The notes beneath the pieces were generated by a model that saw only the letters and a program-made list of their open reading frames with translations, was not told where the DNA came from and made no database searches. The translations under genes and the position numbers were made by a program. A stretch of 36,537 bases of DNA, from contig DXAM01000029.1 in the NCBI GenBank assembly GCA_019117025.1, positions 1-36,537 of the forward strand, read 5' to 3'. Position 1 is the stretch's first letter. Every line of letters starts with the position of its first letter. Shown here one piece after another: positions 7,660-20,724 of the stretch. Source of the stretch: Candidatus Microbacterium stercoravium (lineage in GTDB: Bacteria > Actinomycetota > Actinomycetes > Actinomycetales > Microbacteriaceae).

Positions 7660-8274
7660 TCAGTTCTTCTTCGGTGCGAGCTGCTCGATGATCGCCTTCG
7701 CGACGTCCTGCATCGTGAGACGGCGGTCCATCGATGCCTTCTGGATCCAGCGGAACGCCTCGGGCTCGGCGAGGCCCATCTTCTCGTTGAGCAGGCCCTT
7801 GGCGCGATCGACGAGCTTGCGGGTCTCGAAGCGCTCGACCAGGTCGGCGACCTCGGCCTCGAGCGTGATGATCTGCTCGTGGCGCGCCAGCGCGATCTCG
7901 ATCGCGGGCAGCAGGTCGTTCGGGGTGAACGGCTTCACCACGTAGGCGAGGGCGCCCGCCTCGGTCGCGCGCTCGACGAGCTCCTTCTGGCTGAACGCCG
8001 TCAGCAGCACGACGGGGGCGATGTTGTCGCGGCTGAGCTGCTCAGCCGCGGTGATGCCATCGAGCTGCGGCATCTTCACATCCATCACGACGAGGTCGGG
8101 CCGGAGTTCCGTCGCCAACTGCACCGCCGTCTCGCCATCGCCTGCTTCACCGACGACCTCGAAGCCGTTGTCCCGGAGGATCTCGACGATGTCCATGCGG
8201 ATCAGGGACTCGTCTTCGGCAACCACCACTCGGCGCGGTGCGGTCTGCGCGTTCTCGCTCTGCTCTTCGCTCAC
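7660..8274 (-). CDS. pdtaR: ANTAR-domain response regulator, PdtaR-like
   Basis: This 204-residue protein has an N-terminal receiver domain: VVVAEDESLIRMDIVEIL acidic pocket, phospho-acceptor Asp65 in VVMDVKMPQLDG, Thr in VVLLTAFSQ, and Lys in AYVVKPF. A C-terminal ANTAR RNA-binding domain follows at about residues 136-197 (RKLVDRAKGLLNEKMGLAEPEAFRWIQKASMDRRLTMQDVA). M. tuberculosis PdtaR (Rv1626) has this architecture and works with the kinase PdtaS. ANTAR proteins bind paired hexaloop RNA hairpins to prevent termination. No kinase gene is adjacent. An ATG at 8283 is in frame. The GTG at 8274 is preferred because TAGGAT lies exactly seven bases upstream and overlaps that ATG, and because the mycobacterial orthologue also starts with GTG. 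Confidence 0.92.
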   Translation of the reverse strand: MSEEQSENAQTAPRRVVVAEDESLIRMDIVEILRDNGFEVVGEAGDGETAVQLATELRPDLVVMDVKMPQLDGITAAEQLSRDNIAPVVLLTAFSQKELVERATEAGALAYVVKPFTPNDLLPAIEIALARHEQIITLEAEVADLVERFETRKLVDRAKGLLNEKMGLAEPEAFRWIQKASMDRRLTMQDVAKAIIEQLAPKKN

Positions 8275-8281
8275 GTCCCCC

Positions 8282-8287
8282 ATCCTA
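8282..8287 (-). promoter_or_regulatory. Putative -10 element of pdtaR (leaderless start)
   Basis: Minus-strand TAGGAT is followed by GGGGGAC (7 nt) and the GTG at 8274. The hexamer overlaps the alternative ATG, which would then lie upstream of the transcript. This decides the start in favour of GTG. Confidence 0.45.
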
Positions 8288-8377
8288 TGACCGGGGGCGC
8301 CGGAACGTCTTCAGCCAGTCGTAAGACACGCCCGCGCCGCGGCAGATTCGTAGCTCGCGAGCAGGCTTCTGACGGGC

Positions 8378-8701
8378 TCAGTCGTGGTGGAAGACCTCGG
8401 CGATCGGCAACCACTGCTCGTGCTCGGGCGTGCCGGGAAGGCGCGTCTGCAGCGGCTCCTGCACCGCCCACCACTTCTGCGTGGCAGGATCCTCGGCCAT
8501 CTTCGCCATATCCGCCGCGTAGTCGTCGCCGACGTACTCGTAATATGAGAACAGCAGGTCGCCGTAGCGGAAGATCGAGTAATTGCGGATGTTGCAGGCC
8601 GTGATCGTCTGCAGCACCTCGGGCCAGACGGCCGCGTGATATGCCTCGTATTCGTCGCGGTTCTCGGGCGCGAGCCCGATGACTGATGCAATGCGCTTCA
8701 T
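8378..8701 (-). CDS. L-rhamnose mutarotase-like protein (RhaU/RhaM family)
   Basis: This 107-residue protein is the normal size for the family, a small dimeric alpha/beta-barrel enzyme that interconverts the anomers of L-rhamnose. Visible family residues are Tyr18 and His22 in EYEAYHAAVWPEV, the NYSIF strand, LLFSYYEYVG, the KWW pair near residues 76-78 and the C-terminal AEVFH. The ATG at 8701 has a GGGG Shine-Dalgarno and begins just after the tRNA gene; a longer open frame upstream would run through the tRNA and is rejected. No rhamnose isomerase, kinase, aldolase or transporter gene is nearby, so it is either a lone enzyme or acts on another deoxysugar. Confidence 0.85.
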   Translation of the reverse strand: MKRIASVIGLAPENRDEYEAYHAAVWPEVLQTITACNIRNYSIFRYGDLLFSYYEYVGDDYAADMAKMAEDPATQKWWAVQEPLQTRLPGTPEHEQWLPIAEVFHHD

Positions 8702-8731
8702 CGCCCCTGCCTCGTCATTGATGTCTCTGCG

Positions 8732-8814
8732 TGCCGGTGGTGGGATTCGAACCCACACGCCCTTGCGGACAACGCATTTTGAGTGCGTCGCGTCTGCCAT
8801 TCCGCCACACCGGC
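8732..8814 (-). tRNA. tRNA-Leu (anticodon CAA)
   Basis: The minus strand folds as a tRNA with a long variable arm. The acceptor arms are GCCGGTG (8814-8808) and CACCGGC (8739-8733), with discriminator A at 8732. The anticodon stem ACGCA/TGCGT encloses the loop CTCAAAA, giving anticodon CAA (8781-8779), which reads UUG. The T arm is GTGGGTTCGAATCCCAC. The variable arm (TGTCCGCAAGGGCG) fits a class II leucine tRNA. CCA is not encoded. Confidence 0.95.
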
Positions 8815-8824
8815 CCAGGTGACG

Positions 8825-8830
8825 ATCCTA
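8825..8830 (-). promoter_or_regulatory. Putative -10 element of the tRNA-Leu gene
   Basis: Minus-strand TAGGAT ends 10 bases before the mature tRNA 5' end. It lies inside the inverted repeat CGATCCT-AG-AGGATCG (8823-8838). The repeat also sits just after the pyk stop and may affect its 3' end. Confidence 0.4.
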
Positions 8831-8860
8831 GAGGATCGCCACCCCGTGTGCTGCGCCGAC

Positions 8861-10303
8861 CTACTCTTCGTAGGCGGGCGCCGCGCCGTGGATCGCGTCG
8901 CCCACGCGGTGCACGCGCAGGTCGTTCGTCGATCCTGCGATCCCAGGAGGCGATCCCGAGATCACGATGACCTTGTCGCCGACGCGCGCGAGCTCGTTCG
9001 TGAGCAGATAGTCGTCGACCTGCAGGAACATGCGGTCGGTGTGCTCGACCAGCGGCACGATCGCCGAGCGGATGCCCCACGTCAGCTGCATGCGACGGCG
9101 GGTCTCCTCCTCGATCGTGAAAGCGATCATCGGACGCGCGGGGCGCAGACGCGACATGCGGCGCGCCGAGTCGCCCGTCTGCGTGAAGATGCAGAGCAGC
9201 TTCGCGTCGACGAAGTCGGCGACCTCGACGGCCGCGACCGTGAGCGCGCCGCCCTGCGTGCGCGGCGTCGACGTGAGCGCCTCGATGCGGTCGAGGCCGT
9301 GGTCCTCCGTCGACTCGACGATGCGGGCCATCGTCTGCACCGTGATCGCCGGGTACTTGCCGACGCTCGTCTCGCCCGAGAGCATGACCGCATCAGCGCC
9401 GTCGAGCACCGCGTTCGCGACGTCGCTCGTCTCGGCCCGGGTCGGCACCGGGTTCTGGATCATCGACTCGAGCATCTGCGTGGCGACGATGACGGGCTTC
9501 GCGAGACGGCGCGCGATGGTGATGGCGTTCTTCTGCACGATCGGCACGGCCTCGAGCGGGAGCTCGACGCCGAGGTCGCCGCGGGCGACCATGATGCCGT
9601 CGAACGCCTCGACGATCTCCTCGAGAACATCGACGGCCTGCGGCTTCTCGATCTTCGCGATGATCGGAACGCGGCGCTCCTCCTCCGCCATGATGACGTG
9701 GGCGCGCTGCACATCCTTCGCACTGCGCACGAACGACAGCGCGATGATGTCGGCGCCCTTGCGGAGCGCCCAGCGCAGATCGTTCTCATCCTTCTCGCTG
9801 AGCGCCGGCACGTTCACCGCGACGCCGGGCAGGTTGATGCCCTTGTTGTTGCTGACCGGTCCGCCGACGATGACCTCGGTGGTCACGACCGTGCCGTCGG
9901 TGGAGAGCACCTTGACGCGCACCTTGCCGTCGTCGATCAGCAGGAAGTCGCCGGGGGCGACGTCGTCTGCGAGACCCTTGTAGGTGGTGCCGACGAGCTC
10001 CTTGGTGCCCTCGACGTCCTCCATCGTGATCTTGAAGATGTCGCCTTCGGCGAGGTCGTGGGGTCCGTCGGCGAACGTACCGAGACGGATCTTCGGTCCC
10101 TGCAGATCCGCGAGGATCGCGACGGGCTTGTCCGCGTCCGCGGCGGCGCCGCGCACGTTCTCGAAGTTCTGGTCGTGAACGGAGTAGTCACCGTGGCTGA
10201 GGTTGAAACGCGCGACGTCGAGTCCGGCGTCGATCAGCTCCCGAACGGTTTCCTTGGTCGAGGTCGCCGGCCCGAGGGTTGCGACGATCTTGGCTCTTCT
10301 CAC
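8861..10303 (-). CDS. pyk: Pyruvate kinase
   Basis: This 480-residue enzyme converts phosphoenolpyruvate and ADP to pyruvate and ATP. It is full length: N-terminal RRAKIVATLGPAT and RFNLSHGDYSVH, the B-domain lid from about residue 70 to 170 (ADLQGPKIRLG ... GKVRVKVLS), the active-site Lys in IIAKIEKPQAV, the metal site MVARGDLGVELPLE, MLESMIQNPVPTRAETSDVANAVLDGADAVMLSGETSVGKYP, and a C-terminal domain ending GDAIHGAAPAYEE. The frame opens upstream at 10330. The GTG at 10303 is chosen because GGAAGG lies seven bases before it and family proteins begin MRRAKIVATLGP. The neighbouring order tRNA-Leu, pyk, gltD is on one strand, but a 164-base gap separates pyk from gltD. Confidence 0.96.
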   Translation of the reverse strand: MRRAKIVATLGPATSTKETVRELIDAGLDVARFNLSHGDYSVHDQNFENVRGAAADADKPVAILADLQGPKIRLGTFADGPHDLAEGDIFKITMEDVEGTKELVGTTYKGLADDVAPGDFLLIDDGKVRVKVLSTDGTVVTTEVIVGGPVSNNKGINLPGVAVNVPALSEKDENDLRWALRKGADIIALSFVRSAKDVQRAHVIMAEEERRVPIIAKIEKPQAVDVLEEIVEAFDGIMVARGDLGVELPLEAVPIVQKNAITIARRLAKPVIVATQMLESMIQNPVPTRAETSDVANAVLDGADAVMLSGETSVGKYPAITVQTMARIVESTEDHGLDRIEALTSTPRTQGGALTVAAVEVADFVDAKLLCIFTQTGDSARRMSRLRPARPMIAFTIEEETRRRMQLTWGIRSAIVPLVEHTDRMFLQVDDYLLTNELARVGDKVIVISGSPPGIAGSTNDLRVHRVGDAIHGAAPAYEE

Positions 10304-10310
10304 AAAAATG

Positions 10311-10316
10311 CCTTCC
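10311..10316 (-). promoter_or_regulatory. Shine-Dalgarno that decides the pyk start
   Basis: Minus-strand GGAAGG followed by CATTTTT and GTG gives ideal spacing. It would lie inside the coding region if the upstream start at 10330 were used. Confidence 0.75.
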
Positions 10317-10370
10317 GCACTGCTGGGCATGCCTGCCCGTGGCTATGGAGATGCGTTCCGCCGAATGCGT

Positions 10371-10389
10371 GCGGCACCGCACGTGCCGC
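10371..10389. repeat. Inverted repeat in the pyk upstream region
   Basis: GCGGCAC (10371-10377) and GTGCCGC (10383-10389) are perfect inverted arms around CGCAC. It is centred about 77 bases upstream of the pyk start. The next bases, CGCTTCGGGA (10389-10398), recur in the gltD hairpin at 10428. It may be an operator or a weak terminator; nothing decides between them. Confidence 0.4.
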
Positions 10390-10427
10390 GCTTCGGGATC
10401 CTTCCTGAACGCTTCCTCCAGACTACT

Positions 10428-10466
10428 CGCTTCGGGACCCGTCTCGAAGCGGCGGGTCCCGAAGCG
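10428..10466 (-). terminator. Strong hairpin after gltD
   Basis: CGCTTCGGGACCCG (10428-10441) pairs perfectly over 14 bp with CGGGTCCCGAAGCG (10453-10466), with an 11-base loop. It begins one base after the gltD stop codon. No T-run follows on the minus strand (AGTAGTCTGG), so it is an I-shaped hairpin of the kind seen in GC-rich actinobacteria, or an mRNA 3' protector. Confidence 0.65.
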
Positions 10467-10467
10467 A

Positions 10468-11917
10468 TCAGACGTGCATGCCGACGTCGGTCGGACGCAC
10501 CGGAGAGGGCAGCTGGGTCTCCCCCATCAGGTGCTCGTCGACGCATGCTGCCGCCGACCGCCCCTCGGCGATCGCCCACACGATCAGCGACTGGCCTCGG
10601 CCCGCGTCGCCGGCGACGAACACGCCGGGCTGCGAGGTCTCGTACCTCTCATCGCGTTCGAGCGCGCCGCGCGCCGTGAAGTGCGCACCGAGCTGCTGTT
10701 CGAGCACGTCGCGCTCGGGGCCGGTGAAGCCCATCGCGATGAGCACGAGGTCTGCGGGGATCTCATGCTCGGTGCCCGCCTTCGGCACGCGGCGGTCGCC
10801 GACGTACTCGGTCTCGGCCACGCGGAGCGCGCGCACCCTCCCCTCGCCGTCGTCGAGGAACTCGACGGTCGAGGCGAGGAATCGCCGCTCGCCGCCCTCC
10901 TCGTGCGAGCTCGAGACCTCGAACACGGTCGGAACGACGGGCCACGGCTGATGATCCGGACGCCCTTCGCCCGGACGACGCCCGATGGCGAGGTTCGTGA
11001 CGCTGAGCGCTCCCTGGCGATGAGCGGTGCCGATGCAATCGGATCCGGTATCGCCGCCGCCGATCACGACCACGTGCCTTCCGGACGCCGTGATCTGCTC
11101 CGTCACGGCGTCACCCGCGACGGCACGGTTCGACTGGACGAGGTAGTCCATCGCGACGTGCACGCCATCGAGATCCCGCCCGGGAACCTCCGGCTCGCGC
11201 GGCAGCGTGGCGCCGGTCGCGACCACGACCGCGTCGTAGCGCTGGCGCAGCTCCTCCCAGTCGATGTCGACGCCGATCTCGACGCCGGTACGGAAGCGCG
11301 TGCCCTCGGCCCGCATCTGCTCCACACGCCGGTCGAGATGGTGCTTCTCCATCTTGAAGTCGGGGATCCCGTACCGCAGCAATCCCCCGATGCGATCGTC
11401 GCGCTCGTAGACCGCGACGGTGTGACCGGCACGCGTGAGCTGCTGTGCGGCGGCGAGACCGGCGGGTCCGGAACCGACGATCGCCACCGTCTTGCCGGTG
11501 AGGCGCGTCGGCGGCTCGGGCTCGACCCAGCCGTTCGCCACCGCATCGTCGATGATCGACACCTCGACCTGCTTGATCGTCACCGCGGGCTGGTTGATGC
11601 CCAGCACGCAGGCGCTCTCGCACGGCGCGGGACACAGCCGCCCCGTGAACTCGGGGAAGTTGTTGGTCGCGTGGAGGCGCTCGATCGCTGCGCGCCCCTC
11701 TCCTCGCCGGACGAGATCGTTCCATTCGGGGATGAGGTTGCCGAGCGGACAGCCCTGATGGCAGAAAGGCACGCCGCAGTCCATGCAGCGACCGGCCTGA
11801 CGGGTGAGCACGCCCTGGTCGCGCCGTTCATAGACCTCCTTGAAGTCCATGATGCGCACGGGAACGGGGCGACGCGGGGGCAGCTCCCGCTCCGTGACGG
11901 TCATGAAGCCGTGGGGA

Positions 11918-11925
<8 letters not shown>
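10468..11925 (-). CDS. gltD: Glutamate synthase (NADPH) small subunit
   Basis: This 485-residue subunit passes electrons from NADPH through FAD and Fe-S clusters to GltB. The N-terminal ferredoxin-like region carries two cysteine groups, CMDCGVPFCHQGCPLGN and CPAPCESACVLGI, which bind [4Fe-4S] clusters at the subunit interface. A first dinucleotide fold follows (VAIVGSGPAGLAAAQQL, FAD), then a second (VVVIGGGDTGSDCIG, NADPH), and a C-terminal GVFVAGDAGRGQSLIVWAIAEGR FAD-contact motif. Length and motifs are normal. The ATG overlaps the gltB stop by eight bases (ATGGCTGA), which indicates translational coupling and equal expression. A stable hairpin follows the stop. Confidence 0.97.
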
Positions 11926-16492
<4,567 letters not shown>

Positions 16493-16529
16493 CGGTACCA
16501 TCCTTCGTTCAGAGGTCACGAGTCATCGA

Positions 16530-16544
16530 GGGCAGAATCTGCCC
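16530..16544. promoter_or_regulatory. Operator-like inverted repeat upstream of gltB
   Basis: GGGCAGA-A-TCTGCCC is a perfect 7-1-7 inverted repeat, 38-52 bases before the ATG at 16492 and 11 bases before the alternative GTG. It lies in the 94-121-base gap between lgt and gltB. A second pair, CACGAGTC (16517-16524) and GACTCGTG (16571-16578), brackets it and could form a leader stem. No matching regulator is in the window. Confidence 0.45.
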
Positions 16545-16613
16545 GCTTTCGGCCGCGTGGCGCGCGACCCGACTCGTGCCCCTTCCGAAGGAGCAGCAGA
16601 GCTGATCAGGTCA

Positions 16614-17618
16614 TCACGACGCTGCTTGTGGCGACGGCTGAGCGGGCTCATCGGCGACCGCGGGGTCGCTGACGTCGACGAACTCGTGCTCCGATTCTAG
16701 AGCGGCCGCGTTACGAAGATGTTTCGGCGTGTAGGGGCTCGGCTCGACGCCGTAGTGGCGGTTCGCCTGCACGACCAGCACCACGATTCCGAGCACCACG
16801 GCGGCAAGCGCCGCCCACACGTTGGTGCGCAGACCGAGGAACACGTCGCTCGGGTCGATGCGGATCGATTCCCAGACCACACGACCGGCGCCGTACCAGA
16901 TGAGGTAGACCGCGAGCAGGCGGCCCCACTGCATCGACACGCGACGGCCGAGCCAGAGGAGCACGACCGCCCCGAGCGCGTTCCACACGACCTCGTAGAG
17001 GAAGGTCGGGTGGAACAGCGTGCCCTCGGGCAGCCCGGCCGGGATCGCCGCGTTATCGGGGTCGATCTCGAGGCCCCAGGGAAGGTCGGTCGGCAGGCCG
17101 AAGAGCTCCTGGTTGAACCAGTTGCCGAAGCGACCGAACGCCTGCGCGAGGATGAGGCCCGGCGCGATGGCATCGGCGAACGTCGAGAAGCGGATCCCCG
17201 TCCAGCGGCAGCCGATCCAGGCGCCCAGCGCGCCGCCCAGCAGCGCGCCGAAGATCGCGATGCCGCCGTCCCAGATGTTCCAGATCGCGTCCTGCTGCGT
17301 CGGGTTCCACCACTCGCGGTCGCCCGTGAAGTAGAAGCCCCAGTGCGTGAGCACGTGGTACGCGCGCGCCCCGACGAACGCGAGGATCACGGCCGGCAGT
17401 GCGATGTCGATGACGACCCACGACTCGGCCCCGCGCCGCGTCAGACGCCGGTTCGTGATGATCGTGGCCACGACGATGCCGAACAGAATGCACAGCGCGT
17501 AGAAGTGGATCGTGAACGGACCGAACGTGAGGCCGAAGACCGTCCACTCGCTCCCGAAGGAGAACGACGAGACAGGCGGACTCGGGATGCTCGCGGGGAG
17601 CGCAGGGAATGACAGCAT
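16614..17618 (-). CDS. lgt: Prolipoprotein diacylglyceryl transferase
   Basis: This 334-residue integral membrane enzyme transfers diacylglycerol from phosphatidylglycerol to the lipobox cysteine of prelipoproteins. About seven membrane segments are visible, starting FYALCILFGIVVATIIT. The Lgt signature GRFGNWFNQELFG is intact, with its essential Arg and Asn. So are WDGGIAIFGALLGGALGAW, the actinobacterial form of the catalytic loop region, and FHPTFLYEVVWNALG. The last 50 or so residues form an acidic, Pro/Ala-rich cytoplasmic tail, common in actinobacterial Lgt. It follows trpA by 48 bases. It also seems to have its own -10 (TAGACT, 17633-17628), placing the transcript start 2-3 bases before the ATG. 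Confidence 0.96.
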   Translation of the reverse strand: MLSFPALPASIPSPPVSSFSFGSEWTVFGLTFGPFTIHFYALCILFGIVVATIITNRRLTRRGAESWVVIDIALPAVILAFVGARAYHVLTHWGFYFTGDREWWNPTQQDAIWNIWDGGIAIFGALLGGALGAWIGCRWTGIRFSTFADAIAPGLILAQAFGRFGNWFNQELFGLPTDLPWGLEIDPDNAAIPAGLPEGTLFHPTFLYEVVWNALGAVVLLWLGRRVSMQWGRLLAVYLIWYGAGRVVWESIRIDPSDVFLGLRTNVWAALAAVVLGIVVLVVQANRHYGVEPSPYTPKHLRNAAALESEHEFVDVSDPAVADEPAQPSPQAAS

Positions 17619-17627
17619 GATGGGAGA

Positions 17628-17633
17628 AGTCTA
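17628..17633 (-). promoter_or_regulatory. Putative -10 element of lgt (near-leaderless)
   Basis: Minus-strand TAGACT is followed by TCTCCCATC and ATG, nine bases. Transcription at the usual distance would leave a 2-3-base leader. No Shine-Dalgarno is present. The same hexamer precedes the SGNH gene and the HGxxPAAW gene. Confidence 0.35.
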
Positions 17634-17666
17634 GAGCTTTCTCTGGTGTTCGATGTGAGAGAGGGT

Positions 17667-18452
17667 TCAGCGGTGCGTGCCGGCGGACAGCTCGCGCGCC
17701 TTCGACGCCAGGCCCGCGACGCCGCCGTCGCGCAGCGCCCGCACGAGCGCCGTGCCGACGATCGCGCCGTCCGCGTAGCGCGCGATGTTCGCGACGTGCT
17801 CGGTGGTCGTCACTCCGATGCCGACGCACGCGCGGCGGGCGCCCGCGGTGCGCAGCCGTTCGACGAGCGTCTGGGCGGCCTCGTCGAGCGACGCGCGTTC
17901 GCCCGTGATGCCCATCGTGGACACCGTGTAGACGAAGCCGGATGAGTTCTGAGCGATCAGCGCGAGCCGCTCGTCGGATGAGCTGGGCGCCGCGAGGAAC
18001 ACGCGGTCGAGGCCATGCGCGTCGGACGCGCGGATCCATTCGTCGGCTTCGTCGGGGGTGATGTCGGGCGTGATGATGCCCGCTCCCCCGGCGGCGGCGA
18101 GGTCGGCGGCGTAGCGCTCGATGCCGTACTGCACGATGAGGTTCCAGTAGCTCATCACCAGCACCGGTACGTCGGTGCGCGCGGTGACCTCGCGGATCAC
18201 CGTGAACAGGTCCGCGGTGCGGAAGCCCGCGGCCAGGGCCGCGATCGTGGCCTCCTGGATGACGGGGCCGTCCATCACCGGGTCGCTGTACGGCGGGCCG
18301 AGCTCGATGACGTCGGCACCGTTCTCCGCCAGCGCCACGGCCGCCTCGATCGAGGTGGCGATATCGGGGTAGCCGGCAGGGAGGTAGCCGACGAACGCCG
18401 CGCGCCCGTCTGCCGCGGCGCGGTCCAGCGCCCGTTCGACCCGTGAGGTCAC
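17667..18452 (-). CDS. trpA: Tryptophan synthase alpha subunit
   Basis: This 261-residue TIM barrel cleaves indole-3-glycerol phosphate to indole and glyceraldehyde-3-phosphate. The catalytic Glu lies in [23 protein letters not shown], and the catalytic Asp in the PYSDPxxDGP signature of the same segment. [37 protein letters not shown] and CVGIGVTT match other conserved loops. The ATG overlaps the trpB stop by four bases (ATGA), so the two subunits of the channelled complex are translationally coupled. It is the last trp gene; lgt follows. Confidence 0.97.
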   Translation of the reverse strand: MTSRVERALDRAAADGRAAFVGYLPAGYPDIATSIEAAVALAENGADVIELGPPYSDPVMDGPVIQEATIAALAAGFRTADLFTVIREVTARTDVPVLVMSYWNLIVQYGIERYAADLAAAGGAGIITPDITPDEADEWIRASDAHGLDRVFLAAPSSSDERLALIAQNSSGFVYTVSTMGITGERASLDEAAQTLVERLRTAGARRACVGIGVTTTEHVANIARYADGAIVGTALVRALRDGGVAGLASKARELSAGTHR

Positions 18453-19660
18453 GATGCGTCTCCTTCGTCGTCGTAGAGCCCGAAGTAGGTCGCGGCTGTG
18501 TCCATGTCCTTATCGCCGCGGCCCGACAGGCACACCGCGATCGTCGCGTCGGGGCCGAGCTCGCGGCCGAGCCGGAGGGCGCCCGCGAGCGCGTGCGCCG
18601 ACTCGATCGCCGGGATGATGCCCTCGGTCTCGGTCAGCAGGCGCAGCGCCTGCATCGCCTCGTCATCGGTTGCGGGGATGTACTCGGCGCGCCCCGTGGC
18701 GGCGAGCCACGCGTGCTCCGGGCCGACGCCGGGGTAGTCGAGCCCGGCCGAGATCGAGTGCGACTCGAGCGTCTGACCGTCGTCATCCATCAGGACGAAG
18801 GTGCGTGCGCCGTGCAGCACCCCGGGGCGGCCGCGTCCGATCGACGCGGCGTGCCGGTCGGTGTCGATGCCGTCGCCGGCGGCCTCCACGCCGCAGAGGC
18901 GCACCGATTCGTCGTCGATGAACGCGTCGAACATGCCGATCGCGTTGGATCCGCCGCCCACGCACGCCACCACCGCGTCGGGGAGGGCCCCGGTCTTCTC
19001 GAGGATCTGCGCGCGCGCCTCCTCGGAGATGACCTTCTGGAAGTCGCGGACGAGTGCCGGGAACGGGTGCGGGCCCGCCGCGGTGCCGAAGATGTAGTTC
19101 GTCGTCTCGACGCTCGCGACCCAGTCGCGCAGCGCCTCGTTGATCGCATCCTTGAGGGTGCGCGAGCCCGTCTTCACCGCCACGACGTCGGCGCCGAGCA
19201 TGCGCATGCGTGCGACGTTGAGCGCCTGCCGTTCGGTGTCGACCTCGCCCATGTAGATGGTGCAGTCCATGCCGAACAGCGCTGCGGCTGTCGCCGTGGC
19301 GACGCCGTGCTGGCCGGCGCCCGTCTCGGCGATCACGCGCGTCTTGCCCAGCCGCTTCGTGAGCAGCGCCTGTCCGAGAACGTTGTTGATCTTGTGGCTG
19401 CCCGTGTGGTTGAGGTCCTCGCGCTTGAGCAGGACGCGCGCGCCGCCGGCGTGTGCGGCGAATCGCGGAACCTCGGTGAGGGGCGAGGGCCGTCCGGCAT
19501 AGTCCGCGAGCAGGCCCGCGAGCTCCGCACGGAACTCGGGATCGGCCATCGCCGCGGCGTGCGCTGCGGTCAGCTCGTCGAGCGCCGCGATGAGGGATTC
19601 CGGCATGTACCGGCCGCCGAACTCGCCGAAGGCGGGCCCCGGCTGGTCGCGCAGAGACAT
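18449..19660 (-). CDS. trpB: Tryptophan synthase beta subunit
   Basis: This 403-residue PLP enzyme condenses indole with serine. N-terminal [16 protein letters not shown] is followed by [24 protein letters not shown], whose Lys is the Schiff-base residue, then [19 protein letters not shown] (catalytic Glu), and [15 protein letters not shown], the phosphate-binding glycine loop. Length and motifs fit TrpB1, the partner of TrpA. The start codon shares one base with the trpC stop (TGATG), a coupled arrangement. The C-terminus runs into trpA with an ATGA overlap. Confidence 0.97.
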   Translation of the reverse strand: MSLRDQPGPAFGEFGGRYMPESLIAALDELTAAHAAAMADPEFRAELAGLLADYAGRPSPLTEVPRFAAHAGGARVLLKREDLNHTGSHKINNVLGQALLTKRLGKTRVIAETGAGQHGVATATAAALFGMDCTIYMGEVDTERQALNVARMRMLGADVVAVKTGSRTLKDAINEALRDWVASVETTNYIFGTAAGPHPFPALVRDFQKVISEEARAQILEKTGALPDAVVACVGGGSNAIGMFDAFIDDESVRLCGVEAAGDGIDTDRHAASIGRGRPGVLHGARTFVLMDDDGQTLESHSISAGLDYPGVGPEHAWLAATGRAEYIPATDDEAMQALRLLTETEGIIPAIESAHALAGALRLGRELGPDATIAVCLSGRGDKDMDTAATYFGLYDDEGDAS

Positions 19661-20448
19661 CAGATACCTTCCGTCGCCTGGATGAAGCTCTCGAGCGTCG
19701 ACACCGGGTCGCCGGTCACGAGCGCCTCGCCGATGAGCACGACGTCGGCGCCGCCCCGACGGTAGTGCACGACGTCATCGGGAACCGAGACGGCCGACTC
19801 CGCGACCTTGATGGTGCCGTCGGGGATGCCGGGCGCGAGCTTCTCGAACCGGTCGCGGTCGAGCGAGAAATCGCTGAGGTCGCGCGCGTTCACGCCGATG
19901 ATCGGCGCTCCGAGGTCGACGGCGATCTGCACCTCGTCAGCGGTGTGCGCCTCCACGAGCGGCGTCATGCCCATGTCGACCACGAGCGAGAAGAGCTCCG
20001 CGATCGTCGGGCGATCGAGGGCCGCGACGATCAGCAGCACCATGTCGGCGCCTGCGGCGCGGGCCTCGGCCACCTGATAGGTGGTCGCGATGAAGTCCTT
20101 GCGCAGTACGGGCAGCGACACGCGGTGCTTGACCGCTGAGAGATCCTCGAGGGAGCCCTTGAAGCGCCGTGCCTCGGTGAGCACGCTGATCGCGCTCGCC
20201 CCGCCCTGCTCATAGCGCTGCGCCTGGAGCGCGGGATCGGGGATCGCCGCGAGGTCTCCGCGAGACGGGCTCGCGCGCTTGACCTCGGCGATGACGCGCA
20301 CCTTCTCGTCGCGGGCGAGGAACGCCGCCGCGTCGAGCGCTGCAGGCCGTACGGCCGCCGTCCGCTCGACGGCGGCGAGCGGACGTTCGGCGCGGCGGGC
20401 CTGCGCGTCCTCGACCGCCCCGAGAGTGAGGTCGGCGAGGAGCGACAT
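19660..20448 (-). CDS. trpC: Indole-3-glycerol phosphate synthase
   Basis: This 262-residue enzyme closes the indole ring from carboxyphenylamino-deoxyribulose phosphate. It is monofunctional, with no fused TrpF. Signature segments are [18 protein letters not shown] (catalytic Lys), [32 protein letters not shown] (second Lys), [30 protein letters not shown] and [11 protein letters not shown]. The frame continues upstream to 20631 by chance. The ATG at 20448 is correct because [21 protein letters not shown] matches family N-termini and the ATG shares one base with the preceding stop (TGATG). Confidence 0.97.
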   Translation of the reverse strand: MSLLADLTLGAVEDAQARRAERPLAAVERTAAVRPAALDAAAFLARDEKVRVIAEVKRASPSRGDLAAIPDPALQAQRYEQGGASAISVLTEARRFKGSLEDLSAVKHRVSLPVLRKDFIATTYQVAEARAAGADMVLLIVAALDRPTIAELFSLVVDMGMTPLVEAHTADEVQIAVDLGAPIIGVNARDLSDFSLDRDRFEKLAPGIPDGTIKVAESAVSVPDDVVHYRRGGADVVLIGEALVTGDPVSTLESFIQATEGI

Positions 20449-20678
20449 CAGTGCCCCTTGGGCTGGTACTTGGGTCCGTTGACCCCGAATCCGGCCTTCG
20501 ACAGGATGAATCCGACGATCAGACCGACGATCACGAGCCCGCCCGCCGCGAGCACGAGCCACGTCTGGCCGAAGTAGAGCGCCACCGTTCCGATCGCCAC
20601 GGCGACCAGGATGATGAGGATCGCGGTCCACGCTGCGGGTGAGTGTCCGTGACCGGGGTCGCCGATGGGATTCGTCAT
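20448..20678 (-). CDS. HGxxPAAW-family small membrane protein
   Basis: This 76-residue protein carries the namesake motif HGHSPAAW at residues 10-17 and two hydrophobic helices (AILIILVAVAIGTVALYFG and LVLAAGGLVIVGLIVGFIL). The C-terminus is short and basic, with KYQPKGH. The family is found in actinobacteria, typically next to trpC. Its function is unknown; a role linked to tryptophan synthesis is suggested only by location. GAGGAG seven bases before the ATG is a good Shine-Dalgarno. A TAGACT hexamer at 20724-20719 could give it and trpCBA their own transcript. Confidence 0.85.
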   Translation of the reverse strand: MTNPIGDPGHGHSPAAWTAILIILVAVAIGTVALYFGQTWLVLAAGGLVIVGLIVGFILSKAGFGVNGPKYQPKGH

Positions 20679-20718
20679 AAGGATGCTCCTCGAAATGGTG
20701 CCAGGGGATCGTTGTCGA

Positions 20719-20724
20719 GTCTAC
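20719..20724 (-). promoter_or_regulatory. Putative internal -10 element ahead of HGxxPAAW-trpCBA
   Basis: Minus-strand TAGACT lies about 40 bases before the ATG at 20678, in a 58-base gap where the upstream genes are otherwise overlapping or nearly so. A transcript from here would have a leader of about 34 bases with a normal GAGGAG ribosome site. No Trp-codon leader peptide or attenuator is visible. Confidence 0.35.

Noticed and set aside
8732..8814. tRNA-Leu as an integration site for a mobile element
   Set aside because: No duplicated tRNA 3' end or integrase gene lies nearby; the flanking genes are ordinary backbone apart from the lone RhaU.
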